Shown here: in pieces, positions 25,166 through 37,085 of the stretch
How the letters are laid out: each line of letters opens with the position of its first letter
Position numbering within the stretch: the stretch's first letter is position 1
DNA from: Tetranychus cinnabarinus
Taxonomy: Eukaryota; Arthropoda; Arachnida; Trombidiformes; Tetranychidae
Assembly: GCA_022266195.1 (NCBI GenBank)
Contig: WHVY01000003.1
Span: 3,596,001 to 3,660,000, forward strand
Reading direction: 5' to 3'
DNA length: 64,000 nucleotides
Notes under the pieces: model-generated
Seen by the model: only the letters and a program-made list of their open reading frames with translations
Databases searched by the model: none
What the model was told of the DNA's origin: nothing
Translations under genes and position numbers: made by a program

Positions 25166-25845
25166 AGCAACTTTCAGATATCCCATGAAATTTTCATCTC
25201 TATTTTGTACAACCGAATAAATGATTAAAGTAATTGCCCTCAATGTCTATTGGAAATCTTATTCTGTTTCGTATAAGCGAAAGATTTTTTCAAATGTAGC
25301 ATTGGCTTACCTAACATTTTGACCAATGGTTGGATTCAATTTTCAATCGTCATGTGATTTCATCTGCACTTAAATATTTGATCGCAATTTTCAACGGAAT
25401 AAATTGACTGTACTCATCCATTTTTCCTCGATTATCTTTAATATCAATATTCACTAGAAATTAAAATGATAAACTTAAATAACTTATCAATTTTTTGAGT
25501 TTTTTTAAACCGTTACACTACTGAATCCTATGAAAAATGTTAAAAAATTACTGAACAACGACTGAATCTGATAAAACTGAATCCATTAGAGTTGACATGA
25601 CAACTATCACAGTCAATTATGATAGTTAATGAGAATCTCTTCACCAATTATTGAGCGTGATAAATAGTACTCAATTCAGTGTGTAAAAGGGCAGAAAAAC
25701 TTAACGCGTAAAAACAGAGGGCCATTAAAAGTACCTTGCGATCAACCTGGACACTTTCAACTGATATATTATGATATTAATAATAACGAAAAAATATTAA
25801 TTTTTAACTCAATAATATGATTGTATTCAATGCAAATCTTTATTT
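25166..25845. other. Intergenic stretch left of the hAT MITE
   Basis: 3' flank of the PSMG3-like gene; AT-rich, no gene seen. Confidence 0.4.
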
Positions 25846-25853
25846 ATCCTCGG

Positions 25854-26308
25854 TAGTGTTGTATTGTTCCAATATTTTCAAGGAACAAGAACAACGAGAA
25901 GAACAATTTCTTCGGAACAAGAACAAAAAATGTTGTTCCTAGTTCTTAAAATCGAGAACAAGAACAAGAACAAGAACAGTACAAATCGGAACAAAAAAAA
26001 ACCTAGCGGAACAAAACACTAAAACTGAGAACAATTTTGGTGAAAATTTTAACTTATCAACAGATTTTGGGCAAAATAGGGTTTGACTTGAATCCCTCTG
26101 GTGTTAAAGGGTTACTTTAGGCACTCATTTAGCATTTTATTGCGTCACCTTTGTTCTTTGCCAGGAACAATTGTTCTTTGTTCTGTTCTAGATTTTGGGT
26201 TGTTCTGTTCCTAGGTTGTTCCTAGTTCCGATTTTTCGGAACAAAACAACGGAACAGAACAAAGAACAATTGTTCCTGGCGCTGGAGAACAAGAACAATA
26301 CAACACTA
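25854..26308. mobile_element. hAT-type MITE with an internal GAACAA array
   Basis: A 455-bp element bounded by inverted ends TAGTGTTGTATTG / CAATACAACACTA and by a perfect 8-bp target-site duplication ATCCTCGG (25846-25853 and 26309-26316). The 8-bp duplication and the TAG-start terminus indicate the hAT superfamily. The interior is dominated by GGAACAA/GAACAAG units on the left and by the same motif inverted (TTGTTC) on the right, around a more ordinary centre. There is no transposase ORF; the open frames on both strands at 26188-26392 are by-products of the inverted motif. Confidence 0.9.
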
Positions 26309-26316
26309 ATCCTCGG

Positions 26317-27515
26317 ATATTTTGCCTTCACATATTTAGTTTGTTTGTCTTGTGAATCACACATTTCCCTTCTTAAAGCAACTGCCATTTAACATATGAG
26401 TTGAGTTTATTGTATTATCTTATTGTAATACCTGATTCAAACCGAAGTTTGAATTTCTTAATCATTTCACCCATTGTAAATGGATCAAAATAAATCAAGG
26501 CAATGAAATCAGTTTGATATTTGGTTTGGCTAATTGACAATGATTTGTCTTGTTATGGTATCGACCTCGAATTATTGCTGTGAGATGATTTTGAAGCAAG
26601 TGTTTAAATGAATGAGACTCAATCATATAATCTAAGCGTTTTCATTTAGGTTTCACACAATCCTTTATCCATTTAAGCACATGTATTATCCAAGTTGGTG
26701 AGAAAAAAGAAATGAAAGTGAAGATCTCAGTCCCGCTGCAAAATTACGGTTCACCATGGAACTGTGTGAAAGTATTGAATCTAAATTCCCTTTAAGTTGA
26801 GTTTATCTGCAATTTTCTCACAAATTTTTGCTCAATCAATGGTATTGCGGTGTATTCAAGAAAATTTATATGAATCATTGATACTTCAGACAATTTCATG
26901 CTTATATGAGAATATTCTGAATTAAAATCACTAAATCCTATTTCAAACCTTAAGTTATAAGTATTAGCATTTTCACAATCCAAGATTAAAACGGTGATGA
27001 ATTAAAAATTTAACTAAACTGACACTAATGACTATGAGAGTTGATTCAATCTTTCTATGAAATAAATTGAATAATTGGTCTGATTTTTAGTCTGATTATA
27101 ACTCAAAACAATTTACATCAGTTATTGCTATCTGTGTTTGTTCCTCGATGTGAGGCTTTTGTTTTGTGACATAAATAAAATCAAATTGTAAAAGCACTCA
27201 ATGTTCATTGTTATTTTCATATCAAGATGGTGATAATTCGGGTGCTCTTAATCAAATGCAAGTGCTTTGGAAATGCATCTAATCAGCTCATTTAACATTA
27301 ATCACAACGAAATTTGGACTCCATATTTTCATTGTTTAATGTCAAATCAGCCTGTGAAAGATTTACTGATATTGACTCTCCTAAATATATTGATAATGTT
27401 GGTGGCTTTAGCTGGATATAATTTAGGTATTGATGTATACAACAAAGGGAGTTTAATCACAGTGAAGTAAATCTTTTAGTCTAATTCAATTGTCGAATCC
27501 AATTCTATTGAAAAT
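26317..27515. other. Intergenic stretch upstream of the 71-aa membrane protein
   Basis: No confident gene. An open frame at 27267-27470 has one hydrophobic run (LLILTLLNILIMLVALAGY) and ends 45 bp before ATG 27516, but has no splice or codon evidence. Confidence 0.4.
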
Positions 27516-27838
27516 ATGAAGACTGTTGATGAGAAAACTCGATTAGTCACTGGATCATCACGAAAGTATGGCTCCAAAGGCTACACGGATAGTTATGAAG
27601 TCTATGACTCAGTACCGAGGTAAGTCAATCTTCCACAAAATGAATCATGTTCCCATCTTGTCAAACTGTTTTCCCAAATAAACTTAATCTTGTGTCTAAT
27701 CTTTTCCACTTTTGAATGTTAATCAGTTTCTTTTATAAAGGCAGTCATCTAGCTCTTTTGATCATCGTTGTCATAATCATGGTGTCCTTTGTGAGTGCAT
27801 CACTAAGCTTCGGACTCAAGAGGCTGGACGAGATTTAA
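27516..27838 (+). CDS. Small single-pass membrane protein (71 aa), unrecognised
   Basis: Two exons, 27516-27619 and 27727-27838, join in phase with strong signals (CCGAG|GTAAGT and TTAATCAG). Residues 1-36 are hydrophilic, rich in Ser, Tyr, Lys and Asp (for example YGSKGYTDSYEVYDSVPR). A single TM segment follows (HLALLIIVVIIMVSFVSASL), and a short basic tail ends in LKRLDEI. The layout suggests a small type III or tail-anchored integral membrane protein. The tyrosine-rich N-terminal part could carry sorting or phosphorylation sites, but that is a guess. It converges with the C8orf33-like gene. I do not know the family. Confidence 0.6.
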
Positions 27839-28187
27839 ACCTTTGTAAGATCGAGCAAGAAATCAAAGATAATAACGGGAACGACGAACAAGACATTACT
27901 GACCAGTTCATTGAATCTCGTTTCTTCTTGAGATAATCTTTTCTTGGACCCTTCTTTTATAAAAGACTCAATTTCAAATCCATAACCATGTACACATTGA
28001 AACATTAAAATAAACACAGTAACGTTAATGTAATTATAAAACAGACATCGATGAAAATTTGCAAGCTCAATTATAATAGCACACTGTTAAATAGTATTCA
28101 TTTTTTGCGTAACAAAATTTTTGACACATTTATACATGACTGAAACTTTGAAAATATTAAAATTGAAATTTACAAAAAAAATATAAC

Positions 28188-28752
28188 CTAAACATCACCT
28201 GAAAAATTGAATTTGAAAGGTTCGCTAGGAACAATTTCTTTCAATTTTGTCTTCTTTCTACAAACAATTGGCTTTGATGGTACATTGGTCGATAGACAAT
28301 TTGCAATTTTAAGTTGACTGCTTTTAGATCGAAACTTTTCTTCTTCTTTGGCCATTTTTTTACGATAATCTCCGAAATAATTAGCCATCAGTTGTCTTTT
28401 CTTTACAAATGGCGTCTTCGGATCTGATAATTGACTGTAAACTCGCCCAGCTTCAACAACTTTGCGTTCAGGTATCTTTGTGCCACTATTATCGCTTTCT
28501 CCTCGTATAATAGCCTTAAGATTCGTTAAACACCAATTCAGTTGTATATTAAACTCGTCCATTTTGTCTTTAATGTCTTCCGATTCATTGTTATCCGGTG
28601 CCGGTGCATTTGCTGTTGGTGCTTCCGACAATTTTGGTTTACTTTTAACTTTGCCTAAAGATTGAGTAGAGAAAAATTTATTATAGTAATCTCAATTGGA
28701 TAAGTAATAATTTTTTGTATATTCTATTAACAATGAAAACATTACCTTTCAT
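28188..28752 (-). CDS. UPF0488 / C8orf33-like protein
   Basis: Exons 28752-28746 (ATG-AAA-G) and 28654-28188 join in phase (donor GTAATG, acceptor CTTTAG), giving 157 aa. After a Pro/Asn/Glu-rich N-terminus, the core reads FNIQLNWCLTNLKAIIRG, then a segment ending TPFVKKRQLMANYFGDYRKKM. The LNWCL, PxVKKRQLM and FGDYR blocks are the hallmark of UPF0488 (human C8orf33, Drosophila CG14286). The C-terminus is basic (KIANCL, CRKKTKLKEI) and ends FKFNFSGDV. The molecular function is unknown; the composition suggests a nuclear or nucleic-acid-associated protein. The seven-base coding first exon is unusual but has good splice sites. Confidence 0.8.
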
Positions 28753-29682
28753 AGTAAATGATGATAAAATTGCATCAGATGATTTCTTTTGTTTAGTGGC
28801 TGATTAATGGGGAGATTAATTGAGGGATTAATTGCAGACTTCTGAGAAATTCGAGGGGACAATGAAATGGTGTTTAAATGGTGGTGTTAAATACTAAATT
28901 ATAAATTTTAAACAATACAAAAACCCTGCATAAACAAAAACATGAACTATGTAACTGAAGCACTGGTAGCCAAAATCATCTGGTAAGAAGGGGGATGGTG
29001 AAGAGCCACTCAGACTTGGTGCGTAAACAATACCAATAAACTAAGTTTACCATTTTCCATGTAAATAATTTTCTTTTGCTAAGCTCATTAATCAACGAAT
29101 GAATAAATATAAATGTGTGACAACATTGTTTAATAGTTACTGATGCTGTATCGCAAAGCCATGATTTGTTCATTGTTAGCTGAATATTGTTTAATGTTTC
29201 AGAAGATATATTGGAAAAGAGTCTAAAGCCACACTCGTTTATAATGTGTTAAAGGAAAAATTGAATCTTATTTGGATTTACTCTTTCTATCTTTGCTCTC
29301 TGGTCATCTTTATCTTTGGTTTATCTACCTCAGTTCCATTGTTACGTTATTGATTTCATAAATCTGCAATATCTTAAAAAATTATTAAGGTAAGTTGAGG
29401 ATGCGGAGTCAATATACCCATTCGAGCCTCTTGTTTTGATACTTTCTCCTTCAAAACATTGGTCAATTTACTGTCATCTTATCATTATCGTTTTCTAATT
29501 CTAATTTATTCTTTACCTTTTAGATATTAGCATACACGTTAATCATCAACTATGCCTTTCTTGGAGTCCATCATCGTGAACAATTTTTAAACCTGCGATA
29601 TTCCTTCAAATTGAAGCAGAAGCCTCTAGTATTTTCAAAGAACATGACCGCTCATTTGTGATCAATGATTGAACAGACTAAA
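28753..29682. promoter_or_regulatory. Divergent upstream region of the C8orf33-like and SLC35A-type genes
   Basis: Between two divergent genes. On the plus strand a donor AAG|GTAAGT at 29389/29390 and an acceptor CTTTTAG ending at 29523 define a likely 5' UTR intron of the transporter; a short upstream ORF (MPFLESIIVNNF) follows it. I see no other gene. Confidence 0.45.
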
Positions 29683-31099
29683 ATGAATGGTTTTAAGAAT
29701 TTAAGCAAAACTTTTCCCGATTATGGAACATTGATTACCTTTATTACATACATTGGTCTCTTTGTATTTCAAGGTAATTTTTAGTCTACTATGCGGCTGA
29801 AACTAATCAATTTCATCAACCAGTTTTGGCAAAGTGCAGTTTTCCACGTTACAGTAGTGATTCGATGAGCCAATTCATCAGCAATAATCACAATCATTAT
29901 GTAAATTATTCAGATACGACGATTTTGTTAACCGGCGTGAAAATCTACTTCAGAAAACTGCATGATGAATTAGTTAAGAAAAAATTGTCGGAAGATGTAA
30001 ATGTTAATTTTATATGAGACTAACCATTTTTTTTTTATTTCTAGGTATTTTGCTGAAAGCATCTCAAACATCTAATAACTATGACTATAGTACAATTGCT
30101 GCTGTTCTAGTTACGGAACTATTTAAATTAATTATATCAATTCTATGGTACCTTCAAGACAGTTCAATCTCCAACTTTGCTGTTGATCTTAAATGCAATA
30201 TTAAACTTCTTGGATTATATTTCATCCCATCTATACTTTACTGTATATATAATAACTTAATGTATATAAATCTTCGCAATTTTGATCCCACAACTTATAA
30301 CCTGTTATTACAACTAAGAGTAGTCATCACTGGAATTATTTATCAATGTTTCTTTCGTCAAAAGCTAACCAAATGGCAATGGTTTTCTCTAATTGTTTTA
30401 ACTATTGGCTGTGCCATTAAAAACTTGGGATCTCAAGAAGCTCCAAAGCAATCCCAATCAGCTGTTGATTCTGTAATCAAAAATCTTCTTTTATTGTTAT
30501 TTCAACTTTCATGTTCATGTCTTGCTGGAGTTTGCAACGAATATTTGCTTAAAAAAACTGGAGCTCAACTGAATATTGGAATGCATAATATTTTTATGTA
30601 CATCGATTCCATAATATGTAATATTGGTGCTTTAGTCTATTTTGGTCAAGGATTTAATAATTCAAAATCAAAGTACCCAACAGTCGAATCATTCATTTCG
30701 CTCATGAAGCCAACCGTAATTACTGTGATAATCAATAATGCTGCTTGTGGTATCGTCACAAGTATTTTCTTGAAAAAACTCAACTCTATTTTGAAAACAT
30801 TTGCGTCTGCTATTGAACTGATTCTTATCGCCTGCCTTAGTTGGATCATATTTTCCATTCCAGTTGACATCTACACTTCGGTCTCCATCGTGATTATCTT
30901 CTATGCAATCTATCTGCAATTTAAACACCCAATCAAACTCAATTTAGGTGATAACCAAAGTCGATCTACGCCATTTTCAAACCAAAAAACTCATCGTCCT
31001 AATACTGACAAAAATGTTAAATATTTTCCATTAGAAAATTACGATGATAACCATGACATTCTGTTTCAAAAATCTAAAGAGATTATTTCGAATGTGTAA
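29683..31099 (+). CDS. Nucleotide-sugar transporter, SLC35A family (A4/A5-like)
   Basis: A multi-pass Golgi/ER carrier of the CMP-sialic acid/UDP-sugar transporter family. Exons 29683-29773 and 30045-31099 join in phase (CAAG|GTAATT to TTTCTAG) and give 381 aa. The junction restores a continuous TM1 (FITYIGLFVFQGILLKASQT) followed by the family block YSTIAAVLVTELFKLIIS. About ten hydrophobic segments follow. Family landmarks are YNNLMYINL with a conserved Asn pair, DPTTYNLLLQLRVVITGI, LTKWQWFSLIVLTIGC, and GVCNEYLLKK before TM6. The tail after residue 310 is hydrophilic. The substrate cannot be told from sequence. An open 173-nt block inside the intron (29824-29996) has splice-like ends but would break the frame if included. 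Confidence 0.8.
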
Positions 31100-33031
31100 T
31101 TTATGTAATGTCCAATGTAATTATAAAATTACTTGTGGTTTTACAACTTTCATCTTGTTTAATAAACGCGTTCTTTGCATTACAACCTGCTCATTTCGTA
31201 AGGAATGAAAGGAATGATAACCGAAACCAATGATAGGGAATGAACATTTCAATTCCATAGAAACGTTTTATTCGTCATTGACACTTCACAAAATATTTCT
31301 TATCGCCGAGAATCATATTTTAGTCTTACAGACTAATTTTTGCGACCATGAATTCAGCTAGTAAAGGCTCACAAGAAATATTATTTATTGTATCATCATA
31401 CTTGTAATCATCGTCATCGTCATTTAAGAGTTGTTTTTCCTTGAATTAACTATCATTTTGAATTTTACGAAGGATAAACATTGTTTACAAAGTAAAGTGG
31501 TGTGAGGTGAGGTGAGACTTATTTCATTTTATTTATTTTTATCTTTAAACAAAAATCGATTGAAAGCTGGTTAACCACTGTGTTAAATTACGCGATTTTT
31601 GATTACAATGGATGATGATATATTTGTATTTTATTAGCATATTATTCCTAACGTGACTGTTTCTTCATTAACTGTTTAATAATTGTGGTTGAATGTAAAA
31701 TAGCGATACTAATTGATCTAATGAATTAACGATTGTAATTCTCTCTTAAACTGCTCGATTTCTAATTGATTGTCAAATACGGAAGTTAAATATTGATCAA
31801 TAATAGATGGTGCTGTTTCCAATCAGAAATATTAGTTTCTTATCAAAATTATTAGTAACCAGAGATAACAGTTATTTTGTGGTTAAAAAAGCGCCAACAG
31901 AAATTAAAATAGACCTCAATTTTTCAAAGTCTTAACGTTATTCATTATTTTCTCAATTGATGAACGTATTCTGCACCTAAATTAGCTTTTAATATTAACT
32001 TATTCTTCGATTCGACTTTGGCTGTATTTATGATAATCTTATTTCAAAGATTAATTTAATTCTGTTGCTCAAAATCAAACGATGTTGCATTGGCTAAACT
32101 AATGAGATTAAACACTTTGCTTCCAATTTTCCATTAGTCAGTTGAATTTCCAGCAACATTTGTGTCCAAAACTAAATAAATAATAGGCTTTTATTATTTA
32201 TCCTTGTTTGAACAACTTCAATAAGTTCAAGTGTTTCCTCATCTCCAGTTTCTCATTATCTAACAATTAATGCCGTCTTCATCAGTCACAACGATTCTTT
32301 AGGAAAAAAATAAATGATTATTATGTTTAATGATTACTTAATCTGTTACAGAAAGCATTAAAATACATTCAATAAAAAACAAGAGGTTGAGTTATTCTTT
32401 AGCTGAACAAAAGGTATATCAAATGTGCAAGAAATTAAGATAAACTAGAGACATTAATACATGGATATTATGGATTATGATTATATAATATTCTAATTAA
32501 ATATCTTAAGTCTGCAGAGAACTGAAGAAATGAATATAAAGATAATTGTAATTGAGCAATCAGTAATAATTTGTGCAGAAACGTTAAATCTAAATACTAC
32601 ATAGCAATTTTATGGATAGTAACAGGTTAAAATTATTTGATTATATTTCTCAAATGTTACTGGTTGTGATTAACCATATATTGAGCTAAAGATTAACTCT
32701 AATTGTTTCACAAGTTGGGAGAGTTGCCATGAAGTTTGAATAAAGTAAATCAGACAATTTATTAGATCTTAATCATTTAACAAGGATAAAGATATGTGGT
32801 GACAAGTGGATGACAAATAACATTGCTTAATTCAATTCTCTCTGATACATTAGAAACTTTTCATCAGCCTATTCAAAGTCAATCTCTATTCAGTCTGGTT
32901 CGCCTTGTAATAGCGGATGCTTTAAATTTTATCATTAAATCACGAAATTAAATTTATTTTTTTCATTTCAAACCAGTAAATCAATCATTTTTCTTCATTG
33001 GCCTTGAATATATATCATGCCACAATCAGCA
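31100..33031. other. Intergenic stretch between convergent SLC35A-type and glutamine synthetase genes
   Basis: 1.9 kb of AT-rich DNA between two 3' ends. No ORF above background and no RNA structure recognised. Confidence 0.5.
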
Positions 33032-34187
33032 TTACTCTTTTAAGCAACAAGTCCTGACGAGAGCTTCGCTGACAACATAAGGATCAACATTAGATGCGGG
33101 TCGTCGATCCTCAAGATAACCACATCCATCAGTGGCAACAGATCTCGGAATTCGGACAGATGCACCTCTATTTGCAACACCAGCCGAGAAAGTATTTATT
33201 GATGAAGTTTCATGGAGTCCAGTAAGACGTCGAGCATTGTCAGCACCTCCTCTGGGATCATACTTTCCAATATGCTTGGAGTGGTTCACTCTCAAAGACT
33301 CGATGTACTCTTCAATAACTTTTAGCCCATCCTTTGCTCTTGTTTGTTTTGTTGAGAAGTTTGTATGTGCTCCTGAACCATTCCAATTACCTGGAACCGG
33401 TTTTGGGTCGAAAGAGACTTTAATGTCGACCTCTTCTGCAATAGAGTGAAGCAAATATCTTGCCATCCATAAATCGTCACCAATGGCAACACCTCGTGAG
33501 GGTCCAACCTGGAATTCCCACTGGCCAAGCAAAACTTCCGCATTTGTTCCGGAAATCGGGATTCCAGCTTGTAAACATGCTGTGTAATGGGCTTCAATTA
33601 TTTTGCGAGCCACAATTCTTCCAGCACCAACACCACAATAATATGGACCTTGTGGACCAGGGAAACCACCTTTAGGCCATCCAAGAGGATAATCATCTAA
33701 ATCAAGAAGAATAAATTCTTGCTCGATAGCAAACCAGGGTTCAAAATCACGATCAACTTTATCCATTGCCTCCAAGCAAGAATATCTGAAGTTTCCTTTT
33801 GCTGGTTTTCCGTTGCTTGTTTTGCATTCACACATAACTAATTTGCTGTTACCACCTCGGATAGGGTCATTGTAGAGAGCAACTGGAAGTAAATCCACAT
33901 CGGAATTATTTCCTTCAGCTTGTCCTGTAAATAATGTAAATTAACTTGTAAGTAATTTATAATGAAATGAGAAAGAAACAAAACAAAAAAACAAAAAACA
34001 AACCTGTAGAACTTCCATCAAAATTCCATATCGGGCAATCTTTAGGTGACATTGGAACCGTTGACATGGTTCTTGTTTTGGATCTAACGTGCTCGCCTGA
34101 GCCATCGATCCAAACGTAGGTAACTTTCACAGCGTCATCAGGTAATTTTGCTGACAAATACTTGTCCAAGACAGAATATTTAGACAT
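33032..34187 (-). CDS. GLUL: Glutamine synthetase, type II
   Basis: Makes glutamine from glutamate, ammonia and ATP in the cytosol or mitochondria; a homodecamer in animals. Exons 34187-34004 and 33924-33032 join inside the conserved WNFDGSSTGQAEG motif to give 358 aa, the normal eukaryotic GSII length. Other signatures: FAIEQEFILLD (metal-binding Glu), GFPGPQGPYYCGVGA, GTNAEVLLGQWEFQVGP, KPVPGNWNGSGAHTNFSTK (ATP/substrate loop), NARRLTGLHETSSINTFSAG, RGASVRIPRSVA and YLEDRRPASNVDPYVV. I chose the start MSKYSVLDKYL; an in-frame ATG six codons earlier (34205) is possible. The exon 1 donor is ACAG|GTTTGT, weaker than most here. Pieces of this gene's 3' end and 5' flank reappear at 42.08-42.42 kb. 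Confidence 0.97.
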
Positions 34188-36521
34188 CTTGAGAGTGGCG
34201 AACAATGAAAATTAAAACTTGGTTATCTTGAACAACTTGAAGAGAGGTATTGACTTAAATATCTAAATAAGAAAATGAAAAGAATAAAAGTTGTATTAGA
34301 AGCTCGTCTATTTAAAGTGGTTTAAAGTATTTAAACTAGTAAACAGCCCATTGGGTTGGCTACATTTTCTTTGGACTGCCTATTTGTGACACGCATATTC
34401 GTATCTTTGGACCTCACAAAAGGTTTTACCTCCACGTTAAATTGTTATAAAATGTAATGGTTAACATCATTTTTTATGAACGCCATTAAAACTGATCCAT
34501 TTGAATCCATGATATAAAAGATTATCAGTACTTGATAAGATAACTGATTATAAATAATAAAAACAAAGATACAAAGTATATGATATTCCGATAAAGTCTG
34601 ATGATGGAACGGAATCGTTTCCTAGATCAACAATTGGTTATCTCATTTGATGATTATAAGATTTGAATCTTTGAAAACAAACACATGATCTCAAGTTAAT
34701 CATAAGGTTAGCTTATCCATCACTGTCTTTTACAAAATCCACCCTGTCAATGATTTCATTTATTTGGTTAATTATAATCAACAATAATAACAACAAGGCA
34801 ATCTATTAAAATAATTAAGTGACTTGCTTGAATGAAATACATTCAAAACCAAGGTTAATTGTTGTTATGTGATTAATTCGACTCTAAATTCATTTAACTA
34901 TTAATTATAACTTAAAATGTTTACTTCATTTCCCTCTTTAAACATGTATTCATATTATTAATAAATTGTTGATATTTTCCACTTATCAATCCATCTTTAG
35001 ATACAGCAAATTCACATTAAAAAATCTGAATTCATAATGAACAAATCAAATGAAACAAAAACAAAAAATGGTAAAGTTTGACATTTGATTAGTAATAACA
35101 CAATTCTTGTCATTTGGCCATCAATATACTAATGTTGATAGGATTATAATTATGATTTTAAGACTCCACAAATGTTAGCAAATATTTTACAGGGCTGTTT
35201 AGATTTAATGGACTGACAATATCAATTGTGAATATCTATGAAATAGGATCGAAGCAACTCGTACGTTGTCCATGTTTATAGAGATAATTGTATCTCTAAT
35301 TTAGATCAACCTTTTATCAAACGGGTTTCAGTGCCTATTTTTTCGATATGCCTCCCATTAGTATATTTATGATTTAGACTCAAAAGCTAGGCTCATTCAT
35401 ATTTCTGCTTGAACTTTAACCTTGTTATCATGCAAGTTTATATGGATTAACCTTACTCAATATTGTCTTAAAATTGTCCTTTAAACGAAATATTCTGATA
35501 TTTCTTTTCTTTGCTAGATATCTCGAAGTGTAAAATTGATAATCTTGGATTGAGAATAAATGGTAAAATAAATGGATTGTTTCATGTGGTTATTTAAATT
35601 AGAAAATTGAAATAAAAATTTGGTCAAGGATGCTTACCATAGAAAGAGCTCCTAAGCTGTTAAGTCGTTTTTTGATCCAAATGACATCCGATTGAAGGGG
35701 CAAATGAGAATAGATTGGAGAACAAATTAAAATCAGTATTCACTGAGGTAATAAAATAGTTGACTTTATGGCTGATCTGGTAGCATTAAGCTGACCTCAT
35801 CAATAAAATAATTTGATTTTTAATAAATTACATTGATTATGTTTATCAAATTCGTACCATTTTACGAAGTAAACACTAGATGGCTCAACAGTTTACTTTC
35901 TTGTCCAATTTTCAGGGATTTTCGTTAAACCGCTAATTTCAAATCATAATCAAATCATAATTAAATCTTTGTCAGAAGAGACAAATTGATTGATTTAACG
36001 ACTTTATATGAAAACAAATTTTTAGGTTACCTGACCCAGACGAGCAGCTTTGCGATCAAACTAATAATAAATCTTTCTTCCGTTTCTCGGTCGACAATCG
36101 ATTAGAAATTGAAACGATAAAGAGGAAAACTTCCAATTGTTAAATCACAAATAAACCAATTAGTCTCTCTAACTTATTTAATGGCAATATTGTCAGGAAA
36201 TAGTAAAAATACCGATAAAAAGATTCTTCAATCAACAACGAACACAATAATCAATTACAAACTTTTCCTTTCAATACAGTGATGATTTTTTGGGTAATAT
36301 CTAAATAGTTAATATTTATTAGCAACAAAATAATGCTGAGTTACATTCGATTCAATCTGACCGGCCTGTTAAAAATAAAATATAAAATGTAAAGCGATTT
36401 CCAGAAATTAAAATCGAACAAATTCGATTAACACGATTAACTCTAAATTACTCTGTAACTGAAGAGACTGATTTTTCCTGTTTTACAGTAGATTTGTATA
36501 GCAATGATCAAAGGTAGCTTT
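34188..36521. other. Upstream region of glutamine synthetase
   Basis: 2.3 kb, AT-rich, no gene seen. The part 34320-34560 is the segment copied, in diverged form, at about 42190-42415. Confidence 0.5.
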
Positions 36522-37085
36522 TCAGTGTAAATTTGTGATGGTATAAGATGGTTGATAAGAATCGTCAAGATCAATGTCGATCAGAAAGTCATGATCAGTA
36601 GGATTAATCTGTTCACTTTGTTCTGGACCATATCTTTCATTTTGGTGCTCTAAAAGTATATTATAAACTGATTTATGAAGTTCAATAACTCCTTGCCCAA
36701 AATATGTTTCAGTTATTGAATACCATGGAGTGTAGGGTGGGTTATGTTGTAAAAAGGATAAATGAACATCTTTGAATTCGTCGAAGTGAAAAAAAGGTAT
36801 AAAAGATCCTGGTTGAGGTAGTCTATTGAGATTAAGGGTAGCTTTCGCCTTTTCCAAAAGTTTTTCTTTCATCAAAGTGACTTCAAATGTAGATTCTTTC
36901 AATTTATTATGAAGATTTTCAAGCTTCTCCTCTTGATAAACAGGAGCGAAGAGCACACTATCTCCAGGTAGACGACTAGGCTTGGTTGTGGATGAACGTG
37001 ATGATGACCGAGATGGTGGACGGGCAACTTGATTATTAGGTGACGAAGGTGAGTTTTTGCTCATAGTTGAATATTTAAATTGCAT
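36522..37085 (-). CDS. Unrecognised 187-aa protein, Ser-rich N-terminus
   Basis: A single open exon. Residues 1-45 are low-complexity (SPSSPNNQVARPPSRSSSRS), so probably disordered and phosphorylatable. A helical, possibly coiled-coil stretch follows (about 48-80, EEKLENLHNKLKESTFEVTL). The remainder looks globular, with aromatic-rich FIPFFHFDEFKDVHLSFL and a PWYSITETYFGQGVIELHKSVYNILLE helix, and an acidic C-terminus (DFLIDIDLDD). In-frame ATGs lie at 37085 and 37064; the second (MSKNSPSS) is an equally good start. No signal peptide or TM. The composition and steady codon use argue for a real gene. I do not recognise the family. It is divergent from TCERG1. Confidence 0.6.
   Translation of the reverse strand: MQFKYSTMSKNSPSSPNNQVARPPSRSSSRSSTTKPSRLPGDSVLFAPVYQEEKLENLHNKLKESTFEVTLMKEKLLEKAKATLNLNRLPQPGSFIPFFHFDEFKDVHLSFLQHNPPYTPWYSITETYFGQGVIELHKSVYNILLEHQNERYGPEQSEQINPTDHDFLIDIDLDDSYQPSYTITNLH

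Noticed and set aside
26188..26392. Overlapping ORFs of 65-66 aa on both strands
   Set aside because: They arise from the GAACAA/TTGTTC inverted motif of the hAT MITE.
27267..27470. 67-aa ORF with a hydrophobic segment
   Set aside because: No splice or context support; may be leader sequence of the 71-aa gene.
29826..30017. 63-aa ORF as a constitutive exon of the SLC35A-type gene
   Set aside because: Joining exon 1 directly to 30045 restores the family TM1 and the frame; including this block breaks the frame. Kept only as a possible cassette.
33132..33675. ORFs of 71-105 aa antisense to or in other frames of glutamine synthetase
   Set aside because: Shadows of a strongly conserved enzyme gene.
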